From positions 1-64,000 of the forward strand of contig VZRS01007384.1 in the NCBI GenBank assembly GCA_013398055.1: DNA of 64,000 bases, in the 5' to 3' direction. The DNA is from Ifrita kowaldi (Eukaryota; Chordata; Aves; Passeriformes; Cinclosomatidae). Below, in pieces: positions 1 to 12,130 of this stretch. Each line of letters begins with the position of its first letter. The first letter of the stretch is position 1. Position numbers and translations under genes: made by a program. The notes beneath the pieces were generated by a model. It saw only the letters and a list, made by a program, of their open reading frames with translations. It was not told the origin of the DNA and searched no databases.

Positions 1-3000
1 CACACGTCACAGTAAAAGTGATAAATGATATAATTAAAATGCAAATGGTAGGTAATGGCTATCAGACTTTAGGGTTTGCCTTTCCAGCAAAATACCTATT
101 GACTGAGTTATAAAACTGTGTTATTTATGGACTCATTCCTTTTTCTAGAGGTGAACCTCTGGTACCAAGAGTTTGCCATGCACCAGAAAAAGAAAGGTAA
201 TTGAGCAAAGTCTCCTGTTTATACATGGTACTGCTCTAGCCATTAGGCATTTATACAAACACAGGCTGGGTCTGGCCTATTTCAAATGGCAGAGTTGCAT
301 TGCACATATCCCAGTTCTATCAATGGGCCAAGATGATATACATATGAGAAAAGCATCCTTTTCATGTACTGAATTAGGTAACTAAGCCTTGGAGGGGGTT
401 AGAAGTTCAAGACAACCTCATCTTGAAAGTTTCTTATTTGCTAGCCTTTTGCAATTCTCTGTGAAGTGTCCAGATTTAGGCTCACTCTTCTGAAAGATCT
501 ATTTTGTAGTTAAAATGGAATTTAGAGATTAGATATCTATAAATTGAATGTGAGTACTGCAGTGTGAGTACTCTGTAAATAAAATTTAGACCTTGTCTGT
601 CGCAAACAATATTTTTAACATTTTAATCCCTTATTTTGTTTCATGTTAGAAATAATTACTTTCCTCAGTTATAATTTACTTATCTTAACAGCTCTTTGAA
701 ACAGCATATAGCAAACTATGTCTGAATTCTACTCTGGGATTAAAGGCAGGATTTAGGCAGGATGACCACTTTTAATACAATGAAAGATACTAAAACAGGA
801 TGATACTTCAAGCCACATGTGCAAAACAGAGGATCTCTGTAATTTCAATTTTAAAGACACTAAAATTTGTCTCTGAGAATCCCTAAGAAATAAAAATAAA
901 AAGCAAATTATGCAATCAGGCAACTAGATCCCATCTAAACCACATCACTAGAAAATTCTTTCGATATGATGAAAATGCTTATTTTTACCCCACTCCTGAG
1001 TTGGACATGGATCACAATTTTATACTCTTTCAAAAGATCTTTCATCTATTTCAAAAATAAAAAATAGTTCTTAAGAAATGATGGATAATTAACAAATTCT
1101 ACCTGTGTTGGACTATTCTACCAAGAGATACAGTCACTTCCCTAATTTTTGTTAACCTTTCATTTATAAATTCCCTCCACATCTTAGGAGAAAACAGTTT
1201 TTTTCTGTTAATATTAGAAGTTTCATAGATATTTTTGATTTATAAAAAAAATTCTCAAGGGATTTGACTTCAGTGCTGAGAAAATGCAGCAAAACTACTT
1301 CATAATTGGATCTCTTTGAGTAGGAGTTTGAAATAGTAATTTACTTTTTTTATTTTAATTTTGTAAAATTTTTGCTTCTCAGGCTAAACAAAAATCATAT
1401 CTATGAATCCCACACAATACTTTGACCAACCAAAAGGATGGATTCTTACTGTTTAATAGCCCATGGTGCCACATTCAAAAACATGTGAACAATTTAAGCA
1501 TACGCAAGCTTGAGAGCCTGCAAAGGAATATAACAATATAACATAATAATATAATAATTTTTAAGTGGAATTTTTAGCAAGACAGTCCACGGCTTAGTCT
1601 TTCTTAGTAATTCATTATTATTCATCAGAGAAGCATCTTGTCCTAAGGCAAAAGCCTGACTTAGTTGAAGTCAGTAGCAAAACTCCCACCTACTTCAGTG
1701 AGATAGAGATAATATCTCTGGAGCTGTGTTCATTAAATTATTTTTTTAAAGAATAATAAAGAATAATCATAGGGTTTTTTCAGTGAAATTTACCCCCAGA
1801 AGGCAGTTAATTGCTTTACTGACTAGTGGAATTTTAAGTTTCAAGGCTGTATATCATACAAAAGCTTGAAACTTCAATGTGAAATAAGTGATTACATAGT
1901 TTGGCATAATTGCAATATGTCACAAAAAGACAAGCTGTTAAAAACTGCATTAGAGCTGGCAAAGTGAACACCTCTGAAGTACAACCAACATGGTGTCATG
2001 CTTGGAACAGCAACACATATGTTCCAGAACATAGATTGCATCAGAATAAAAGAGGAGTTTCTTTGTCAAAGAAAGATGCCATCAGATATTCTACCTACAC
2101 ATAACAAAAATTGCCTTTATTTATTATTGCTTATGGTATTTGTGTTAAGCACATTCAGTACAGGAGAGTTTATGGTGATGTAGATCTCACAAAAAAAAAA
2201 AAGGAAGCAAAACATAGGAAGCAGTAATATTTGACCTGGGACTCATTTCAGACAACAACTGCTGTTACCAGTGCTCTGTGTTTTGTGTAGCTGGTAACTG
2301 CACTGTACATCCCTCTTATAAAAACATTTTTGTATTGGTACATCAGCCTGTAAGCAATATGGGAATGATGAGTGCCATTGGGAAATGCTACTTCCACTGG
2401 TGTCTCTCAAATTCCTTTTTCACTATTACCTATAACTATAGAAAATTCCTTTGACTAAACAAACTAGCCTTAAAATTAATCTGTCTTTCCCAGAGTTATG
2501 ACTCCACCAGCAACTCTCCCTATAATAGCTCTCATTCTCTCAAGTCTTTCATGATCAGTTCTTAAACAGACCACTCTTATGTCAGTGCTTTCTCACTATT
2601 GGTGCTATCAGCTGCCTCTCAGTGGTCATACGCAACCTGTGCTTTTTCAGACAACGTCTGTGGCAAGTTCATGTCCTGTCCAGGTTATAGGCTTCCAAAG
2701 GTATCCCAGGTGATCTTGCCGCCTTTCACATCTGTCTGTGGATAATATCTAGATGTGTCTACCAAAAGTCACATCTAGAATGGTGCAAAATAGACCTCTC
2801 ATTTCCTTGTTAACCTTTTCTATCTATACTCTCCTGAGTGTCTAGAAGCAACCTACAATGCACACTGAAGAAACCTGGTTATTAGCCAGCACTTTCAGAC
2901 ATGAATGTGCCAATTCTGGTTACTGTAAATAACACATAATTACTATAGCATTTCAGATAGCACACCATATTGGCTGACTTCTAAAACTGACTGGGAAACA

Positions 3001-4874
3001 GCACGACAGGAAGCAGTTGCAACATGCCTCATACACCACAGCTCATCTGAAGCAGACTTTGAGGATTTGCAAGGCTGGGCATTCAAAGGAACTTATGGCT
3101 TTTCATTCATCTGACCAGACCATAAAGGAGAGCATAGTCTTCTTAGGAGTTTTTTCAAAACAAGCAGTCCCCTTGAGACTGAGCCTGCAGAATTTAGACA
3201 TCCAGTATAAAATCACACATTCTTTTAGGGTTATATGTTAAGAAGGAGACTGAAAAATTTGGTTCCTACACATTTTATAGTACCTACATAATGAAAGAGT
3301 GATAGTTCTAGACAGGTGGCAGTTAGCAGGCCAGTTTTGCCTTACAAATAACGTATAAAGAGAACAAATTTTTCTTGCCAAATTTTACTGCATGTAGCTT
3401 CCCAGAGAAGGGAGAAGACATTTAAGGCATGTAAAGTAAGTTTCTTCTATTTGCTCTATTGGCTTACTCCTTCATAACTGATTTATTTTGTTTTCTTTTT
3501 CTTTCAACAAAAGCTACTACAGTGCAGACCTACAAAACTCAAAAAAACTCTGTAATTTCATAGTTTTCAAAGAGAATTTTTCCTCCTCTATTCAGAAGCA
3601 GAAAAGATTTGTCTTATGTCTTATAATGTTCTCTGGTTGATGAAGATGAGCAGAATGGGCTCCATATTAGGGAAAGGCCAAGTCCTTCAAACAAGCAGTT
3701 TACCTACTAAATGATTCCAGTTTACTTGCACTGTAACATGATTATTACTTCTTTAACTTGTCACTAGATAATGAGCGAAAGTTGGCAATTTATCAGTATA
3801 AATATGAATTAAATTATACCTATTGTTTTCCATTAAATCACAGTATTTTAGCAGGTTTGTACAATGTTTTTGTAGGAGTGCGTTTAGCCTTGGAAAGGGT
3901 GCCAAGGGAATGATCTACTGGGTACCTATAAGGCCTTAACTTTCTAGACCGAGATATTCTGTTTGAAGGCATCTTCTGACAAAGATTGTGAGTTCAAACT
4001 GTGTACTTCTTAACACCTAGAGTATTCTAGCACGAATTTTGCCGAAGGAATCATTCCTTCTTGTCGTCACACTGGGAAGAGACAAGAAAGTCTACAAGGA
4101 TTCTAATATCTTGTTTCTATCCACAGAGTTACTGTAATAAAAAAGCACAGTAACCATAGAAGGGTGATGGCAGATTACTCAAAAAAACATTTTATGGAGT
4201 AATTTGCAAAGTGTTCAACTTCATATACTTAGAATGTGTGCTTATGTGTATACAAGGCATTCACAAAATCAAGATATCTGATAAGCTCAATGGTAGGTCT
4301 TGGCTGGTGCGTTACTCTTCCCATAAGATTATACAAGACTCTTAGGAGCAGAAGTTGGTTGAAGAGTCAGTGATTTGCAGCATTGTGCCTCAACGGTTCA
4401 AAAGATCTGGTTTATTAAAAGATTTCTACATTGTTCAATGTAAAAGCATGCTGATGACCTCTTTGGTACAGGAAAACAAATATTTTTAAAGATGACCTAT
4501 AATACTTCAGGGGATGCGAGTTTAATGCTTTTACAACTTTCCCCAAATAAGATGTATTGTCCTGACTTTTATTGTAGAATTTAAATTATATGTAAGATCA
4601 AATGAGAAACTGAATGAAACACAAATAGGAGAAAACAACTTATGGCTGTATACAACACAGGCCTAACTGTGCAATATTTAGGAAAGTACACCTCCTGCCA
4701 AATCACCTAGACATTTTGTCATCTTTTAAACTTACAGTTTGATGTATATAATAATTCTGAGGACAAATGTTTACAGTATCTCTGAAGAACAGCCATGAGC
4801 AAGTTGAAAGGCCTATTGACGAAGCCTTCTTGCTCCAGCTACAGAATCATTGCACTCTCAGGCTTTCATCCTGC
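1..4874. other. AT-rich non-coding DNA, no gene seen
   Basis: I see no gene here. Open frames are under 75 codons, start at arbitrary ATGs and have no recognisable domain. The stretch holds a 12-A run at 2191-2202 and a decayed trace with inverted symmetry at 1666-1702 (TGAAGT and ACTTCA arms). Perfect-looking splice donors such as GTAAGT at about 3436 occur singly, without a matching exon. It is best read as intergenic or intronic spacer. A conserved non-coding element cannot be excluded without alignment to other birds. Confidence 0.6.
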
Positions 4875-6341
4875 AACACCAACAGATGAGGAGAAGGCTG
4901 AGGTACTCAATTTTTTGCTTCAGTCTTCACTGGTCACCTCTCCTAGCAAACCTCTCAAGTGGGTGGACAGCAGGATGAGGACTAGGGGAGCAAAGTTCCT
5001 CCAGCAGTAAGTAAAGATGAAGTACATGACCACCTGAGGAGCCTTAATGCACATAAGTCTATGGGACCTGATGGGATGCACCCCAAAGTCCTGAAGGAAT
5101 TGGCTGATGTAGTTGCCAAGGAATTCTCTGTGATATTTGAAAAGATATCATGACAGTCAGGGGAAGTCCCAGCTGACCGGAAAAAGGGAAATATTGTACC
5201 TATCTTTAAAAAGGATAAAAAAGAGGATCTTGGGAACTACCACCCTGTCAGCCTCACCTCTGTGCCTGGGAAGGTCATGGAACAGATCCTCCTAGAAGCT
5301 GTGCTAAGGCACACGGAGGGCAGGGAGATGACCTAAGACAGCGAAGACAGTTTCACCCAGGGCAAGTCTTGCCTCACCAAGTGGCCTTCTGTGGTAGAGT
5401 GATTCCATCAGTGGGCAGGCGAAGTGCTACAGATGTCATTTACCTCGACTTCTGTAAAGCCTTTGACAAGGTCCCTCCCAACACCCTGCAGTCGCCTGAC
5501 CCCTGGGCCGCCCGGTGGCCCTGGCAGGAGACTGCTTCTTTGGCCAAAGGCCGAAAGNGGACAGGATGCCATCCAAAGGGACCTGGACAAGCTCAAGAAA
5601 TGGGCCCATCTCATGAGGTTTAACATGACCAAGTGCATTGTGCTGAGGCACCCCTAGTATAGGTTGGGGGATGAGGCAGCCCTGTTGAGAAGGACTTGCG
5701 GGTGCTGGTGGGTGAGGGGCTTCACATGGGTTGGCAATTTGCACCTGAAGCCCAGAAAGTCAAAATCCAGTGTACCAGGCTGCATCCAAAGCAGCGTGGC
5801 CAGCAGGTGAGGGATGGGATTCTATCCCTCTATTCTTCTCTCATGACACCCCACCTGCAGTGCTGCATCCAGCTCTAGGGTCCTCAGCACAGGAAGGACA
5901 TGGACCTGTTGAGGTGAACCAGAGCAGGAACACCAAGGTAATTAGAGCGATGTAGCACCTCTCCTACAATTGAAGACCGAGAGAATTGGGAAAGAGAAGC
6001 CTGGAAAAGAGAAGGCTTTTACATGACCTAATTGCAGCCTTCCAGTGCTCTGTTTACCAGGGCATGTAGTGACAGGACAAGGGGAAATGGCTTGAAACTG
6101 AAAGAGAACAGGTTTACATTAGATATTAGAAAAAAAATTCTTTACTGGGATGGTGGTGAGGCACCGAAACAGGTTGCCCAGAGAACCTGTGAATATCCCA
6201 TCCCTGGAAGCGTTGAAGTCAGATTGGATGCAACTCTGAACAACCCGACCTAGTGAAAGTTATACCTGTCCAAAACAAGGGGGTTGGAACTAGATGACTT
6301 TTAAGGTCCCTTCCAACCTAGGCTATTCTGTGATTCTGTGA
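4875..6341 (+). mobile_element. CR1 LINE, 5'-truncated, internally rearranged
   Basis: This is a degenerate copy of the avian CR1 non-LTR retrotransposon, which encodes an endonuclease/reverse transcriptase in its second ORF. It begins near the segment reading GAGGAGAAGGCTGAGGTACT, between the endonuclease and reverse-transcriptase domains. It runs through the frame containing YLDFCKAFDKVP at about 5440-5480, which is reverse-transcriptase motif A. It ends with AAGGTCCCTTCCAACC and two ATTCTGTGA-type tail units at 6325-6341. Frameshifts and stops scatter the coding frame over all three phases, so it cannot make protein. After about 5490 the CR1 match stops for roughly 70 bp of GC-rich sequence containing an N at 5558. 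It then resumes at GATGCCATCCAAAGGGACCT. The segment with the catalytic FADD/YADD motif is therefore missing. The 5' limit is uncertain by about 80 bp: sequence from 4795 may also belong to the element. Confidence 0.93.
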
Positions 6342-9300
6342 ATAATAATACTTTTCATGATCAATGGAGGCATTTCCAACTTGAAAATATTAGGCATACA
6401 GTTGCTACATATTGGTGTCCTATCACATTCAATATTCTAAAAATGACAAATAGTTACCACATTCCTATCCATATCAATTAACAACACAGAACCGTGGCCC
6501 TACACTTTAGATATTTGAAATTATAAATTGCTAATACAGGTAACAGAGTATAATTGGAACATTCCCTGGTGTGAAATGGTGATGTCTTCCTTTTTAGTCC
6601 CTTGTACCTGTAAATCATTCCAGATAACACATCTTAAAACTGAAGTGACAGGACTGACGAACAAATTCACACAGACTTAGTGCAACACTTCACACTATAT
6701 CCCATTGAGTGTTGCAATATATGTCAATTAATATTGCTTCTTTACCTTACAATAGTTTGAACACATTTTGTTCCTTCCAAATTATTTTGAGAATTCTTTT
6801 ATTTAATAGAAATAAAAATCTGAGAATATAAATCATCTTTTACATCTCTAGCATAAGGTAATGACTTATCCAGGTGCCAAGCCTGAGATTTTCCAAAATA
6901 GTATTTCTAAAATAAGTATGATTTAAAGGACAGGTTGGTTCATGACAATTTTTAAAGAAGACTATTGTAGCACTTAAAAGAACTTGCTTTTCTCTCAGTA
7001 TATTCAGTATATATTTAAGTATTTTATATAACACTTTTTTTTTTATCTTCAAACCAATATTCACTCACTGCTGTAAAAGCATTGGTAGACCATGATTTGC
7101 AAATCTGAACACTCCATAATTGGCATAAAAAATCTCAGCGAAAACTTAAGAGACTTGAAATGAGGTTTCTTCTTATGTAAATCCCCTTTCCTTAAAAGAT
7201 AAACCACAAGGATGACTAATATAAAAAAGAAGTGTTGTAAAACCGTAATTTGCATTATTAAATTATCGTTAATTAACAAAACGGAATGCATTAGAATCAG
7301 TTATTTACTTACTAATTTGCAAGATGGTAAATTTTCTCCTCAAAAGAAATGTAGTCTAAAACAATGGACCCACAGAAGAAAAGCAAAATATTTAAATTCT
7401 ATCTAAGACATCAAAATAGCACTGAAGTTGAACAGTGTTTTTATTATCTGCAGGAGTTATGAGAACTAGTAACAGTCTACTTCATTAGAATTGCTTCTAG
7501 TATTATTTCAAGCCCCAGAGTTCCCTGTTCCTAAGATCATCTCAGGGTTGTTCTCTGTAAAATCTGGTTTTACAATCCCACAAATATTTTCTAGCCAAGA
7601 TCACATAATGCAATGCATAATTATTATAAGCGATTTCAAAGGACAGATAGCTGAATGATGGGACATTTAAGGAGTGGATACAATGATAACAGCTACAGAA
7701 ATATTTAACTGAGGATAAATATTTTTTTCAGGCTACAGTAGCAAAGAGAAAATATCAGGAGCAAAGGTATGCACTGGGCACCCACTCCAAAGGAAACCAG
7801 AGGAGCTCTAACTCAACCTCTGCGCAAAATCTTTAAACCATAACATGCAGTATCACTCGTTGGAGCACATAGTCTGCAGGTTAAGTCTCATCCTATGTAC
7901 ACAGGATAACATACAGGAAATTGAGTGTATTATTAATACAACTTAGTAAGAGAATGTCATAAAAAGCACTGAGAAGATTTCCTCATTAGCTTACTTGAAA
8001 ATATTTTTAACATGCAATGCATAAACAAAGTATTTTTTCCTACTTCTGCATTTTTTAATATTTAAAACACTAATTATTTTAAATGAGGATGAACATTTTT
8101 AACTTTTTTTAATGATTGATTGTCTATAAAGCCTATCACAAAATGGCATTTCCTATTTTTCTACTTATAAGCATTGGTTGGTTAACACTGCTTACATGTT
8201 TGCATAAAAACAACATTTCTTTGCTCAAAAATGCATCTATTAATTCTATTGACTTACCATTTTTGCAGCTGTCATTCACACTGACTTGCTCTACAGCTTT
8301 GATTTTTCAGTGTCTCATGGTTCTAATGATAACCAGAGGGACTAATTTGAGCAACAGTTTTGAATTAGAGGAAAAATTCCATGCTAAGTAAGCAATTAAT
8401 AGAAATATTCTCTTCCTATAATACATAGTATTAACTATTCTAAATATTCTCAACATGTATAAAAGCAACAAAGGCAAAAGTATTTTGATAGTTTTACAAG
8501 TGCCTTAAAATGCATTTTTCTGAAATTGTTGCACAAATAGTAATGGTTTGAATAACTATTAAGATAATATAATAATTAATGTGATAGTAGTGAAGATACA
8601 TACAATGTTAAAATGTTAAGTTACAGTCCAAACATTAATGCCGCATAACCCAAAATTTCATACTCATCTGATCTCAGTCCCTCATATATTAACTTTAACA
8701 TGACTGTATATGTCATCTTTTGAACCCAAACACTGAAAAACAAGGAAATGAAAAGTTAAATAGTTATTTGGTTTTTGTTTTTCTTTTCCTTCACTAGAAG
8801 GTGCAGATATTCTGTCCAAAATAGTATTTCCTCCCTGCTCAGGAGCAGATGACAATTAATATCTTATAGCAGGTATCTGTGCACAGAGGGAAAGCTGAAG
8901 AGTCAGTGCAAAGACGGAATCCCTTGAGTAGCACAGTTAAGGGTGCAAAAAGTTCCAGAATAATTTTTAAGTTTGATGACAGATGACTCCTTAACCTGTC
9001 AAGACCATACAGCATTGGCAATGTGAGCTAATATCTATTACTGGTATCCAACTAACCACAGAACTCTTGGTAAGACAGAACATTATATTTACAGTGATAG
9101 CTCTTTAACTCCTGAGAACAGCTCAATATTTGGTCTTGAGAGTGCTGCCAATCAAATATAAAAAAGGCTGTCTTCAAGACAGCTGGGTACCATTTCTAAA
9201 GAGGCTAAAAGAAAACACTGTAAATACTGTTATCAAAATAGATGAGTATGCTCTACACTGTGTGAGAAAAAAATATGAAGGAATAATCTTTGCTACAGCC

Positions 9301-10570
9301 CTTGGCTGAGATTCAAGGAAGAATGACTTGGTGTCTCTATGTTTGGGTCCATGAAATTCAGTGTTTAGCAGGAAGCAGATACCACCATTTCTCAAAATTG
9401 CAGATCTTTGACCACGGCTCCTCTGATCTGTGTAGAAAGCCTGGCTGCTCCTCAGGAGCACCTCACAGAGACTCTTCTCTGAGAATAAGCAGTGTTTCAG
9501 GCCTTTCTACAGTGAGTTCACTGCATTTTTTCAGACTTCCCTCTTTTGGGAAGGAGGGCACAAAGGAGGCAAAAACTAGTGGACAGTGCACGGTCATCTT
9601 GAATGTATAGTGCAAAATCCCCCGTTTCTCATAACAAACACAGAATACAACCTGTTATTAATTTGAATATAAGCAAATGTTTCTGAAATAGTTGTTATTA
9701 GAGACTTTTATGGTTAAAGCGTGATGATTGTACATGTTCCTGATGTGCTAAAGCCAGACAAAAATTCTATGTAAGTATTTAAGAGCTCTCATATCTACCT
9801 TGTTTGTATAAAATGAAGAGATGTCTTGCTAATTGGCATTACTTTAAGTATTTGAAATGGGAGCATACCCTTCCTTAATTATTACAAATGAAACTTCTGT
9901 TCATTAAGCATAATATTAATATTTTCCTTTTCTTTTCACTCATTACTTCCTCTCAAATATTTGCCACCTTGATATTTTGTTCAAGTTATACACTTTAAAA
10001 TTACAAGCAATTTTTTGTGTACTTAATGTTCCATATTAAGCAAGTAGAATTTAAATTCTCGTTTCCTTGATGTTCTGTTTTATGTTAAACAAATTGAGGA
10101 TTATGCATTGATGGTATAAATATACATATAATCACTTCTTTAATTATGCATATGATTGCTGCCTAACTTCGTAATATGTTCCTACAGTTACTGCAGAACT
10201 GAAATATTTTAATTTTCAAACTGTTTTTCACAATGTTAATTTGCTTTCATTTCAGGGCTTTCTATTAAATGTGTTTAAGAAAAGATCTGTAATGGCCTTG
10301 ATATTCACTTATCTGCATATTAATTTATATTTTTTTTCTGTTTTCTTTAACTTTTTTTTAATGACAATTTTCAACCTCTTCAAAGGATGGAAATGTAATC
10401 GAGAAATAGCATTTAATATATCTTCTGTTCTGTAAACACTGGAAGAGGGGACTTGCAGTGTCATAATGATTATGTCCCTGTACCACAGTTAAAAGATTTA
10501 ATATTTAGTATGAAAAAATACTCGATACAAAAGCATCTTCAGATTTTCAAACCTGACAAAGGAGACCACC
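6342..10570. other. AT-rich non-coding DNA, no gene seen
   Basis: No gene or recognisable repeat was found. The longest open frame is 106 codons (9290-9610, +) and overlaps a 95-codon frame on the other strand, as expected by chance. Notable words are a perfect 10-bp palindrome, GTTAATTAAC, at 7268-7277 in an AT-rich context, and several T/A runs. The stretch at 7980-8100 is especially A/T-rich, but I could not assign it. Confidence 0.55.
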
Positions 10571-10579
10571 TTAGAGTGC

Positions 10580-12130
10580 TTGTTCCCTGTCCATTCGATC
10601 GTCAGTTCTGAAGTGGACTAAGTGTTTGTCAACCAGGAAAACTTAAGCCAGCCAATAAACTGTGACAATGCATGTTTGAAGTTTCTATGCAGAAAGGAGG
10701 ATGCCTTCCATGTGAGAAGGACCATGCCTTCACAGAGCAGCACCACAGCCCCTCTCCTGAGGCATCAGGAGCTGGGTGCAGGTGCAGCTGGGGGAGGAAG
10801 GGGCACATGGCTGTGGAGCAGGAGGTGTTAGAGGGAGGGAAGGCCATCCTGGGAGGGGTGAATGGGGCAGTGCCAGTTCCTTTGGCTCTCAGCAGTGGAA
10901 GGCTCCTGACCCTCCTGCTACAAGGGACTGAATGTGACAGAGGGTAAGTAGGTCTTGAAGCAGAAGGCTTCATGATGCAGCTTGAATCTGTCTCAGCAGA
11001 CATGGTTAATCTTAATCGATCATATCTCAGCTGAGGTGTGCTGGACAATAAATTTTAGCCTGTTATGACTAGCAGGTGCTAAGCTGAAGGCTGCTGTTAG
11101 TACCAAAAGAAAAAGCTGTCAGTTGGGAAGATAGAACAACATCCGTCTTGGCTTGTTTTCCCTCTGAAAGCTGGCCAGCTGCCAGCTAGGTGGCTGGGAG
11201 TGCAGTGGGATGAGATGGCTGAGCTGGCTTGCCTGCTTGCTGTTGCTGAAAGGGCAGCACTGTGTCCCCCCTTCTCTGGGCTGTGCATTTCCCCTGCTTC
11301 TTCTTTGTTGCTTGCTGCTTCTCTGACCCTTCTGTGAGCCAATTCAGTTCATTAAACCACGGGTAAACTAACCCAACCAATAAAGGAAATAGCTTTTGGT
11401 CAGAATAATGAGTCAGTTTGCTGAGGGGTCAGATACATGCTAGAGATGGAATGCAAGGGAGAGGAGAATGGGACTGCTCCTTTTGGCATCAGAAAGCTGT
11501 TAAGCCTGCTCAGTTGGTCCTGGAGCACACACCTCCGACCACAGCCTGACAATGCAGATAAGGCCAATGAAAAGGCTAACCCCTGCTGAAAGGGATGTTC
11601 CCACTTCCTTCCTCTCCAGCCTGGCTTTGTGCTTCTCCTGGCACTAATGCTTATTTAATCCTACCACCAGCTAGTTTGGGGGGGAGATTACTGCATTCTT
11701 TTGTTTGTTGGGGTGGCTTTCTAACCTACTTGCTGAGGGGTCAGATGGTGGTAGGAGAGAGGTGGGAGTGCATGGCTGGACTTCCCCTTAGCGTGCCAGC
11801 TGGCCTTTGAACCGCCTTAACTGCTTTGTTAGGCTGTGATCTGCAGTTCTGTTGGCTAATTATTGGGAGTAGCTGAACCCCAGAGTAAAAAGAAAGCAAA
11901 GTGTGCAGGCCTGCAGACTCAGGGAACTTTTGTCTGTAGGTTGCTGACAACTGATGATGACTTGGATGGTCCTCCAGCCAGGTTGAGGAGTTTCAAGTGA
12001 AAAAAACCTGTCAGATGGGTGACTGAAATCTGTTAGAAGGAGGTCATGCAGCTGAAATAACAGCTGCTGTAATGGATGAGTGGCTTCATTACCAGCAGCC
12101 GTTGTGTAGTAGTAATAACTCATTCAAGTG
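10580..12130. other. GC-richer block of unassigned origin
   Basis: Base composition shifts sharply towards G+C compared with both flanks, most clearly at 10,690-10,950 and 11,150-11,830. Open frames in several phases on both strands (up to 139 codons on the minus strand at 10,629-11,048) follow from the lower stop density and show no domain I recognise. A 16-bp direct repeat, TGCTGAGGGGTCAGAT, occurs at 11,419-11,434 and 11,731-11,746, 312 bp apart. An AATAAA lies at 11,047-11,052 and a GTAAGT donor-like word at about 10,944. It could be a decayed retroviral or other insertion, a non-coding RNA locus, or a local GC excursion. I cannot choose between these. Confidence 0.4.

Noticed and set aside
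5369..5744. Several 76-102 codon frames as possible genes
   Set aside because: They are frame-shifted pieces or antisense shadows of the CR1 reverse-transcriptase region, partly through the non-CR1 filler with an N.
10672..10947. 91-codon frame ending at a GTAAGT donor as a possible first coding exon
   Set aside because: All frames and both strands are open in this GC-rich block, and the peptide shows no signal peptide or domain. One donor-like word is expected by chance.
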